From Cristatella mucedo (taxonomy: Eukaryota > Bryozoa > Phylactolaemata > Cristatellidae), in assembly GCA_009760855.2 (NCBI GenBank), contig WPIO01000201.1, forward strand, positions 124,001 to 188,000: a stretch of 64,000 nt of DNA. Reading direction: 5' to 3'. A program made the position numbers and the translations under genes. Below the pieces are notes generated by a model. That model saw only the letters and a program-made list of their open reading frames with translations. It did no database searches and was not told the DNA's origin. Positions 46,581 through 57,870 of this stretch are shown here, one piece after another; the stretch's first letter is position 1; every line of letters begins with the position of its first letter.

Positions 46581-47279
46581 CTGAGGGTTCTTTGTCGAAT
46601 ATTTCATAATCCCTATTATATATTATCGTTGCACAGTAAACTTGGCACATTTATCGACTGCTAAGTCAATTTAATTCCATAACCTCGACCTTAAATGGAA
46701 AATTCTTAATAAAACTCGCAATGGTAAAAGAACACTGAACTAGTGTTTGGTGCTCTTTACTATGTCATATCCGATGCATATTTGCAGAATTCACTACCCC
46801 GAGGGCAAAGAACTTTCTACTGGTGAGGGGCTGTAATCGTTCCCCTTAATTTTGTAATACTAGCTCCTTGCCAATGTGTTCAGTACAATCAAGGATTGCC
46901 TTTTTCAGAACTCAAAAAGTTTAACAGCAAAGGCTTTCCTGACCTGGGCTCAAAGCCGATTAGAAAGAATATGCATGGCCATGGCCACAGCATTCCAAAA
47001 GCCAAATTAGGTCCAGAGTAAAGTCTGTCAACTGCTCACATGATAACATTCCAGAAATTCCGATCTCCTTAGATAGCGATAGAGCATTTTTGTCGGTCAA
47101 GGTTTTCAGAAATCTCGTTTCGAGATATTCAAGTAGATGGTGTTTGGTCTGTGGACATACGTGATAAGCCACTTAAATTTTGTGGCAAACTGTGTGCTAG
47201 TCCTTTATGCAGTGATCATTCTACTAGCCACCTTACACTACTTTTGAGCCCGTTTACGGCACCTCATCAAGCAGTGGAT
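46581..47279. other. no feature recognised
   Basis: AT-rich DNA, nothing identifiable. Confidence 0.4.
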
Positions 47280-47735
47280 CAACTTTTTAAGATTTCGTTT
47301 GCTCACTTTTAGCTCCCTTAATAGTCGTGCCTAACGATCTAGAATATGCCTAATCAGACTAGGCATCGTACGATTTGCCTCGGTGACTCAAATCTGCTTG
47401 CTCTGGCTTAATTTTTACCTGTTATCTTTAGGACACCACGCATTTAGTTTTTATTCTTTCAAAGCCTGGACCAGTCTTCAATAAAACTCTTGTCATTGCC
47501 TGCATTTAACAGAAAGCTAAAACAACACTTGTTCTCAGCGCCCTGACGGAGGCAGTGTCAATTGTCTCATATTCTTAAGCATGCCTCATTCTCGCCTCCC
47601 GACATTGAGAGCTCTCATGTGCGTTCGTGTTTGTGACAGAATTCTTCCGTAAACCGAAGTTCTTGCAAGTGCCTAGAAATAGATTGAGTTCTTTGATGGT
47701 GCTTTGGCAATTGAATTATTAGTATTATTGCTAAT
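47280..47735 (+). mobile_element. LINE family LA relative, old C-terminal and tail fragment
   Basis: It aligns patchily from the FKILSLTFSSL block through the NSLP-like region to the hairpin AAGTGCCTAGAAATAGATTG and older GATGGTGCT ending with an ATT-rich tail. Confidence 0.72.
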
Positions 47736-47983
47736 ATTATATCTGGGCTGTTTTAAAATAATAATCTCAATGATAAATTTTCCTTACAGCATGTCAGAAG
47801 ATTTTTATAGACGTGAGTAACTAAAATTGATGCAAAAGACTAGTGTTTTAATCTAGTTTTTTTTTACCTGGCTGCAAGCGGAATCTACATCGTCGGCACC
47901 ACTTCCGTTCACCTCGGAGCCACTAAAAGTCCTCCGTGGCTGGAGAAAAGGTGGTATCGCAAGATTGGTCAGTTGGTTGAAAA

Positions 47984-48174
47984 ATACTAGCTGAACCAAC
48001 AAGCTCTTTTTACAGCGACAGAAATAGCCTCAAACGTTATCGTCACCGGTTGCAGCAGTAAAAAAATTCACCAGCTGTAGGTTCAACCCCACGACCTCAG
48101 TACGTACGACCTCGGTACCCATGTACCGAGACCATGAATGGCAGCTCTCTTGCTTGGTAACTCATCGTGGCTTA
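47984..48174 (-). mobile_element. tRNA-derived SINE family S1, hairpin variant
   Basis: Reverse-complement S1 with TACTAGCTGAACCAAC tail end, CTCTTTTTACAGCGACAG, and B box (reverse complement of GTTCAACCCCAC). The hairpin region is altered: ACGACCTCAGTACGT is followed by a second ACGACCTCGGTAC word, and CTCGGTAC pairs with GTACCGAG (about 48111-48130). Confidence 0.8.
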
Positions 48175-48181
48175 TCAAAGT

Positions 48182-48248
48182 ACCTGCTGAGATGATAGCC
48201 TCTTTTGTATAGTAACAGACGACCGTTAATGGCTACTACCATCTGCAG
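48182..48248 (-). mobile_element. tRNA-derived SINE family S1, tail fragment
   Basis: The words TAGCCTCTTTTGTATAGTAACAG and TAATGGCTACTACCATCTGCAG match the S1 body in reverse complement. The tRNA head is missing. Confidence 0.6.
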
Positions 48249-50341
48249 GGCTGCTTGTTTTAGTTTTCTTGGATACGGTCTATGGTTTCAGCCTGATGCA
48301 TCTTATGCAACTAATGATCTAGACCACTTGGTGTCGTAGAGATTAGCTACGTATCTTTTTATTATGAACGGTAGTCGATTGTCGCACAGTGCATGTCTGG
48401 CATTGGCCGCCCGAGAACTTTGCTGTTTGCAAACTTATATGAACGGTTTGAGTTGTGTGTAACTGTGGAGAAAAGACCCCGACTTGTATAATAATCTAAG
48501 CCTCAATGCACTCTACAGTAAGTGAGCCTCGATCCTATATGCTAATAAATAAGATCAACGTTTCCCAGACTATTCGCCGTGCATTCGGAGAGATCGTTCT
48601 GCTGAGTACACTTAGCTATGGAGTAGAGGCTAATATTTTCACACGGCAGCATACTTCTTGCCTAAGCTGGTCGTGTTTATAGAAAAAACATATGTGCTGC
48701 AAAAAAGGTGCTCGTCGATATTCCTTTTGGATTCCTTCACTTTCGTCCGATTTTCAAAACCTAAACTGTCTCGAAAACTTAAATGAAACTCTTTTTGGGA
48801 ATATGTAAGTTGCCCGAAAAGGTCATGGGGAATGGCTAGCACTACCTCGCAGGTGTAATACCTGCTCATGAATTTTCCAGAGGCACTCATGTATAAAAAG
48901 TCTGATTGAGCTTGTCGACCATGTGCTACCCGCCCACCCCTATTTGGTGATTCTTACTGGTCCGGTGCCTAGCGGCCCAGCTTTCGCATATCAGTGCGAG
49001 TAGCAACATATTCCTGTTGTTGTTAGTGACACGTTCCTAGGAACGATTTTTGCTTCATGTGCATTTTTTAGCGATAGTTTAACTTTTCTGCCTCTAGCCA
49101 TTTCTCTGGCCGGCCAGAGCGTCGTCAGAGCTACGTAGGATACCTTTCTGCCTGGCTGGGATCAGCCATCCAACCGCCATCGGCTTCAGACACAATGCAG
49201 CTCAGTAGATCCTTGATGTGGCCCAATTATTTCGCGAGTGGCCGCCTAACCGGACTCGGCTGATATTCTTTGAGGTGTGTGAAGTTCACCAGCGTACACT
49301 AACACCTCTGCTCTCGCCAGTTAAACTACAGAGCGGCACCCGTCATGTTTTTTGCAGGGCAACGTCACGTGATGCTCAAGCTGCTCCGACAGGATTGGTT
49401 CTTCTTAGTGACGACTACCAGTCATCAAAGGAATCTATCTCGGCCGCGTCGTTGTGGACCCCCAGTACCGGTTATTTCGGACATTCATTCGAACCTAATG
49501 TCTGCATTCAGCAGCTGGCATTTTCATCGTATATTCTGACACCTGGGATACCACTACCAGTGATATCTGGTCTGGAGTCATCTTTTATCGACAACCCAAC
49601 AAACATTATCTGTGCCTATTGCATGATCTTCGCTTGTTGTTGCTAAAGTCTCTCATGAATAGGGCTATTGAACAGGAATGATTGTGTGCCCTCGATCGAC
49701 AGGTCTTCCCTTCTTTGACCGAGACAGACGAGGTGCAGGAGTGACTAGCCATGCCCCAGTCTGTCCTGGACCGAATTAGCAAGGCCGCTATTACCTTTTC
49801 AGTAACTGCAGTGTGGTGGGACGTGTGACCTTGTGGTGTCTGTTTTGCTTCGACGACCGAGCGCTCGGTTGAGTAAGTGTACGGCGGCGATAGACACGAC
49901 CTAAAAGCCTTCCTTGTGTGTTATACATGCTCAGCACACTGGCAGTGTCAACTTGAGGTGACTCGCCATTTCAGAGATGCCCAGACCAACGTGCTTGAGC
50001 TAGCTAATACAGAACAAATACTTGACCGTGTATTAGTCCTCTCGTCGTCTTAACCAAAGTGACTCCATCATAATCGGGTAATGCCCTGCAAGAATCGGAT
50101 CCAAGCGTCTTCCCACCACTGATTTTTAGCCGATACCTCAGAGTACAAAGATAACCGAGCAGGGTAGCAATGTGGTTTCGACACGGATGTTGAATCAGCC
50201 GTGTAAATTAGCCACTGCTGATTCTATTTACCTGCGATGGTCGAATCTAGTAACTATAAGCGATGTCTTTGAGAGGTAGCTGCCTTGGCTCGTCACCTGC
50301 GTTCCCAGATTGCATTTGACTTACCCCAGAAGCATTGGTAA
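48249..50341. other. no gene recognised
   Basis: Moderately GC-rich in the 48.9-50.1 kb part. The 142-codon frame at 49218-49646 is the longest non-repeat frame but has no domain or splice context that I can recognise. The rest is unassigned. Confidence 0.35.
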
Positions 50342-50520
50342 GCCGTAATAGCTCATTAGGTAAGGCAGCTGCTTTTCACGACCTCGGTACCGCGGTCGTG
50401 GGTTCGAATCCTCTGGTGGGCGATATTTTATCGCCACTGCAAGCGGTGGTGATATTCGTAAAGACTCTTCTGTCGCTGTACAAAAAGAGGCTGATCAATC
50501 AGCTAGTTATTTATTTATGA
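50342..50520 (+). mobile_element. tRNA-derived SINE family S1
   Basis: A box TAGCTCATTAGG (50349-50360) and perfect B box GGTTCGAATCC (50401-50411). The inter-box hairpin (50377-50400) is a near-perfect 24-nt palindrome, CACGACCTCGGT/ACCGCGGTCGTG, with one mismatched pair. Body: CACTGCAAGCGGTGGTGATA, CTCTTCTGTCGCTGTAC, then GCTGATCAATCAGC and a TATT-rich tail. Well preserved. Confidence 0.88.
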
Positions 50521-51009
50521 ATGATGACCTGTCGTCAGTCTGGCTAATTACGACCTCATCTCAGTTAAGAGACGCAGACGGATCGAGTGGCTGCTCATCA
50601 AAATGTGAACGAAGGGTCTGCACTACTGAGGACCCTGCGGCCGTAATTGCCGTTCTGAAATCATCCTTGTGATCAACGAGCAGCGGCATCATTGCAGAGG
50701 CTAAACCATGAAATCTTTTCAGAACCATGTGCCGCGTCCTACCGCAGGCACACACAGTCAACCAGGTCGGCCTGCCTGAATTTCATACGCTCAATGAATG
50801 ACGAGGTATCAGGCAACCACTTTGACAGTGCCGAGGCGTACGTCTTTCAAGACCGCTTATTACGGAGGAATGCTGAGGGTGACAGTCAGCATCTGCTGCG
50901 TTTCTTTATAGTGGAATCAGCCATGCGTGTAGGTCTGATAAATTCTATATCGGTTGTTATTAATATATGTGATAATTATAATATTGTTTTTGATATTGTG
51001 CCTACTGAG
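50521..51009. other. no gene recognised
   Basis: A minus-strand frame (50561-50761) reads KRFHGLASAMMPLLVDHKD and looks protein-like. A plus frame overlaps it (50692-51015). Neither shows a known domain, so neither is called as a gene. Confidence 0.3.
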
Positions 51010-51625
51010 AAATAGCTCTCTTTCTAAGCACCTTACATTTGCTGCAAAGAACGCATATGCGAACGACTAGTGTTAGTTAGCAAGCTCAATAAACGACAAA
51101 AATAACATGGGTGGGGTGACATGCACAAGTTCAGCATGCAAGAACGGCTAGAGGCAGCATGCAAGGTTTCAGAACACGTAGGCACATTAGGGAAGAATCG
51201 CAAGGACTTACTAAATGCAGTGATAATAGATGCAATTTTAGTTTCTTTTTAAATATGGTCAAGCCAGATATCACGACACAAGTTTAGAATAAGCTCAAGG
51301 CTTTGGAGCATACGAATTAGAGGCACGGTCTTTAAAGTATTGGATATATTTATGAGGTAAAGATAAGTAATGAAATTTAAAAAGCGGATGGTACTATACT
51401 TAGACAGTTGGGGAGTAGATCTGTTAGGTTTTTTGAGTCGAAGAACAAAAAAAGTTGCTGGAACGAAAGAGGAATGAATTTATAGCGTATTCCATTATGC
51501 TGAATAACTTTTGTCGGTGGTTATATATAAACAGAGAACAGCAACGGATTGAGGACGGACCCTTGAGAAACTTTAAATATGACTGGTCTGGGGAATAAAA
51601 CCGTACCCTCACACAATACTGATTC
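51010..51625 (-). mobile_element. LINE family LA relative, old copy with internal deletion
   Basis: Starting from the hairpin remnant (CTCTCTTTCTAAGCACCTTAC), the LA 3' UTR in reverse complement and C-terminal coding run to about 51420. After a deletion, a segment matching the region near motif B (GAGGACGGACCCTTGAG) follows at about 51540-51600. Confidence 0.65.
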
Positions 51626-51939
51626 AACAGGATCGGAGAAGTTCGATTTAAAAAAATGCTAGTCCTTCATCTGCAAGACCGATCGTTGTCGTGACTCGTT
51701 CGAGTAGAATATCATAACCAATAATGCTGACGGCCGCAAATGGAAAAAGTGTGCTAGGGCAGCGACCTTTCCGAAATCGCTCCTGTGCAGGATGTTATCA
51801 GCTACATGGGGGAGAGCAGTTTTGGCGTAGTGCTACCGCTTGAGTCCCGACTGAAATGTCTGCCAAGCTATTATAATATATAACCCACATTGTTTTTTCG
51901 ACTTAAGTCGACTTAAGTCTCTAGCCTGTCCTACCAGCA

Positions 51940-52124
51940 CGGTGGTTCTCAGCTTGTGGGTATCGACCCCGAAAGGGGTCGAACGATCTTTTAACAGGGG
52001 TCCACTAAGACCATTGGAAATGCACATTTCCACATTTTGGGCACATTAATTTTATGTTTGGGATCACCACAACCCGAGGAACTGTAATAAAGTTTGGCGA
52101 TATAAGCCAGGCTGAGAACCACCA
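51940..52124. mobile_element. hAT-like non-autonomous DNA transposon (MITE)
   Basis: Terminal inverted repeats start CGGTGGTTCTCAGC (left) and TGGTGGTTCTCAGC (right, reverse complement), close to the hAT consensus form CAGTGGTTCTCAAC. The flanks TACCAGCA (51932-51939) and TGCCAGCG (52125-52132) match at 6 of 8 positions, the length expected for hAT target duplications. An internal GACCCCGAAAGGGGTC hairpin lies near the left end. There is no transposase. At 185 bp it depends on a transposase made elsewhere. Confidence 0.8.
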
Positions 52125-52132
52125 TGCCAGCG

Positions 52133-53074
52133 GAAGGCTTTGAACAGCAGCTCCTGCGGAATGAAGAGGCAGAATTTGTGGAAAACCGAAAAGAAAGCCG
52201 AAGCGGCATTGGCGCACCGTCAGGTGGAGGGAAGAGCACGAGAAGAGAATGCAAGAGAGGGAGTTGGAGTTGGTTTAGACGCTTCTGCGTTTGGCAACTA
52301 ATACGTAGCCGAGCGCTACCGGTTAAGGAAAACAGGCTAAGGCAACTGGGCTTGCATTTTTGGGATCAGATTGACTCGCCACTTTGCTCTATGCGATCCC
52401 TCTGAGTGGGGTGAAAAGCAGCCGCCTGGCTTGCTCTACGGATGACGACTGACCAGTGAACCGGAATTCTGCCATCTGTGGGCATGACCGATGCACGAAC
52501 TGGGATGATCGCCGCGATGACGCGGTCTCAAGCGCTGACAGGGGCGGGGCAAGGCGGCGGGCGGAGGGGGGAAGGATTTCGCCTGTGCGTCGATGCGGCT
52601 TAGTGGGCGGCAGGTGCTCGATGGGCTCAACGAGCAAGAGCGGCCTGCGTCGCGGTAGTAGTGGCGGTTTGAGTGTTTCCCCATTCCCCAATAGCGTGTC
52701 CCAGAGAGGTCTTGGCAGATCGGAGGGTGCGCATGTGAGGGGAATCAACTAGCACGGAATGCTAACAATGTTGCCCTGTCCTATCGTCCAATGGCATTGC
52801 TTGGAGCCAAGTCCCGATATGGCTCGGCGCTTAGTCCGAGATGAGATGCCACGATTCATCGCAATTTTAAGAATTAATAGTGCAAACTATTATTGCACAT
52901 TTTATTTTATATGATTTCAGTGTCAAAGATCATAATATACATCATTAAAATTCATTATTCTTTTGTCCGTAAGCGGCGGAAGTCGCGTAGTAATACACAG
53001 GCATCGGCACAAGGGTGCCTCCTCCGCGAGCTAGGCATTTAGAGACGTGCTTCGGGTGTGTGAAGAAATCAACC
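52133..53074. promoter_or_regulatory. upstream region of calmodulin, GC-rich then AT-rich
   Basis: The 52.44-52.76 kb section is CpG-rich, with overlapping arginine/proline-rich open frames on both strands that look like composition artefacts. An AT-rich section follows up to 52.96 kb, then a GC-richer leader to the start ATG. The promoter and 5' UTR are expected here, but no TATA box or start site can be pinned down. Confidence 0.35.
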
Positions 53075-55255
<2,181 letters not shown>

Positions 55256-55304
55256 CTGTTTTGCTGGCAGCGCACATGTCGGGGTGACGTGTCGACGGCT
55301 TTGC

Positions 55305-55307
<3 letters not shown>

Positions 55308-55367
<60 letters not shown>
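55308..55367. repeat. (GA)n microsatellite in calmodulin 3' UTR
   Basis: An uninterrupted GA run of 60 bp starting 53 bp after the stop codon, so probably transcribed in the 3' UTR. Confidence 0.95.
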
Positions 55368-55369
<2 letters not shown>

Positions 55370-55499
55370 AGCTGCTTTTGTTGCTTATTGGGTCATGCTA
55401 TCTGTCGTGCGCTGCTCAGCTAGTCTGCTGGCGTGGGGCAACGTGGCGCAGCCCCCGGATGGCGATTGTTGCATTGTCGCATCCCGCGATGGACCATTA

Positions 55500-55505
55500 A
55501 ATAAA
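55500..55505 (+). terminator. candidate polyadenylation signal for calmodulin
   Basis: AATAAA about 245 nt after the stop codon. It is the first canonical hexamer downstream that I noticed, consistent with a short 3' UTR containing the GA tract. The cleavage site is not determined. Confidence 0.45.
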
Positions 55506-55529
55506 TCCTCGACGCCCTGCAGCCTTTCA

Positions 55530-57069
55530 GCCTTGTATTTTTAAGTGCACTGCACCTGCCTTGAGGAATGTTCTGCTTAGGACTGCTAGGTTTTACCTGC
55601 ATTAGTCATGGCACAAGCAGCTAACTCAGTTGCAAGGTGTGAGGGCGGCAACACTAAAGGGCAATTTCAGCAGGGAGGGCGTGGCTTTGGCCGAGCACCA
55701 ACATCATGCCATTTCGCTGAGTGATTATTTCCTGGCCGAGGTGCTAGCGCAAGCACCTGCAGAGGTCTGGCTGCTCCTCCTCTGGGCCGTCCCTCCATCC
55801 TGCATGAGCTGCCGATGTGCATAGCTGACTGCCGCTTCCATCGTCAGACCCTACTGGATTCTCTGCTGGCTGGGCTGTGGTTGGTGCAACCATCCGCGTG
55901 TCAAGTTGCAAACCTGCTATGCTATGTTGCTGTCGTCTTGTGTTATTATAGAGCTTGTGACGATTTGGACGAGCAAATAACTGCCCGGTCTATTGTCGAA
56001 ATTCAAATTTCTTTACTTTTTAGTGGGCTTTTCTGCGTGGCGCAGGAGCAGTGGTGTGTCTTTATATACACGTCTGCTGCAGCACTTACGGACCACTCAC
56101 TCGAGGCGTTCTGCCAAACTTTGTGATAGATTGGCGGTCACCTGAGTGCGAGCTTCATGGTTGCTACCCTCTCCAAGATAGTTAGCAGTAAAGCGTTTGT
56201 TGGCATGGTTTGCCTTTGATTTTTTGCTGATGCACGGGAATCCCTTTTGTGGAGCATGCATTGTTTTGGCTGGCTTGGTCGCTTTCTAAGCCAGGCTTCA
56301 AGCTTGCTGATGTGTGACCATGTTTCCTTAATGGCCGTGCTTACTAGCTACTCCTCGAGGCTTTAGCGGGGCCAATACCTTTCTTGCAAAGAATTAAGTG
56401 TTCACCCTGAAAGCGTGTAGGTACAGTTGAATTCACACATAAGAACAAAAAGAATACTTTGTGCACATAGCAATAGCAGTTTTGCGTCCTACATTTTCTG
56501 TCGAGTTTTAAGCAGTATTAGTCTTGGAAACACATTTAAAAACGTCTGCTTTTTCAAGCTCATTCTTATAAGCAGAGTCAACTTTACCTACACATTCAAG
56601 GTCTGTGTGCATTACTATGGTTTGGTATTTATGTTTTTAAGTACCAAACGAAATAAAATGTTACTATTGTTGGTATCACAATTGGTTTTTAATAGAACAC
56701 TTAGCGGATCTTCTTGGCTTTGCCTGAAGTTTTAATTAAAGAAGTTAGTCACTATGCCTGACCTCACACCGACTGCCGCAGCCAAACGGCATCATTGAAA
56801 AATTCCCGGGTTACCGAGTCAAGCACCGAACGGCCGTATTCATGCTGCTTAGTGACCACGTGGTTTGCCCACATGAATTAAGCTAGCTGTGCAGAGGTTT
56901 CTGCTGGTAAGCCCATTTACCTTTAAGAAAGATTGCTCCAGGACTTACTTCACTGACAGAAAGCAACGCACATTGTCTCCTGGACTACCGCCGCTAATTA
57001 CGTCTCTTTTTGTAAAATCAGTAATATAAACGGGCAGTTCGGTACTAGAGAATTTTACAGTAACTGATC
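55530..57069. other. no feature recognised
   Basis: Open frames at 55815-56126 and 56427-56735 show hydrophobic but unrecognisable translations. No repeat family member was seen. Confidence 0.4.
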
Positions 57070-57185
57070 AGGCAATTAAGCTCCGTTCAATCGTGCTTTT
57101 TGCTTTGCAGCAACTGTAAGGCGCCTAAAAGAAATTAAGTTCTCTGATGGTATTGTATCAAAAAAATTATTCTATTATTATTACT
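57070..57185 (+). mobile_element. LINE family LA, old 3' end fragment
   Basis: TTTGCAGCAACTGTAAGGCGCC, the AAATTAAGTTCTCT hairpin half with the older GATGGTATTGTA ending, then an ATT-rich tail. Confidence 0.78.
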
Positions 57186-57249
57186 CTTACGATCTATTAT
57201 TTATGGGCTATTACATCAGTTACGTCTCTAGAGCTGTCATTTCAGCTGC

Positions 57250-57345
57250 AATAATAATAACAATAATAATGAATTGTATATAGTGCCTTCAGAGAACTCA
57301 ATGTATTTCGAGAGAAATTCCATTTCGCGCAAATGATATTGTGTG
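57250..57345 (-). mobile_element. LINE family LA, 3'-end-only fragment
   Basis: (AAT)n, then GTGCCTTCAGAGAACTCAATG and GCGCAAATGATATT in reverse-complement LA order. It lies tail to tail with the previous fragment. Confidence 0.7.
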
Positions 57346-57727
57346 TATTATTTATGTGAGAGTGGATAGCCCAGTAGGTCGTACTCTCATGTAATCATGG
57401 ACGGTTTGTTCATTCCGTAGGACATATTCACTGGTGTGCCCTGCACTACACAGTTCATTTGGGTTGCGTAATCAAAAAAACGGTACTGTGATGTTTTGTT
57501 AAAGGAACTACTGATATGCTAATCAAATGAATCGCGTAAACCCTAAACTGGGGAGATGACGTAGCCCAGGGGAGAAATGTCGGGGGATGAATGTCCGTCC
57601 ACGGCAGCTCCTGACCGCTGGAAAAGATTAGCCACAATCGCGATTGGCACAAATACGGCCCGCCAATCCCGCACGGAAGTCAGCTGCCCTCCACCCCGTA
57701 AGAGATACCTTGGTGGGGGCTTCTAGG

Positions 57728-57870
57728 TTTCTTCCAGCGGTTAAGGTGCTCGCCCCGACCAAGGTCTTGCTGAGTTCGACGGCTGGGGCCCTGAGGCTTA
57801 TGTGAAGCGCCTGAATAGAGATTAAGTTCTCATGGTGCGCTATACAATTTAATTTCATTTATTTATTTAA
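57728..57870 (+). mobile_element. tRNA-derived SINE family S2 with LINE-like tail
   Basis: Head with GCGGTTAAGGT and GCTCGCCCCGACCAAGGT, B box GAGTTCGACGGC (about 57772), then GTGAAGCGCCTGAATAGAG and ATTAAGTTCTCATGGTGCGC, which is the LA 3' hairpin region, and an ATTT-rich tail. The hairpin pairing (AGCGC/GCGCT, GAGA/TCTC) is kept. Confidence 0.8.

Noticed and set aside
49218-49646. 142-codon open frame as a host gene
   Set aside because: No recognisable domain, no convincing splice sites, and no sign of conservation can be assessed. Left unassigned.
52389-52752. Arg/Pro-rich frames upstream of calmodulin
   Set aside because: They overlap on both strands in CpG-rich DNA and are best explained by composition of a promoter-like region.
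57355-57425. tRNA-like segment (TGGATAGCCCAGTAGG with a GTTTGTTCATTCC word)
   Set aside because: It has possible A and B boxes, but no second copy in the window and no clear body or tail. Too weak to call as tRNA or SINE.
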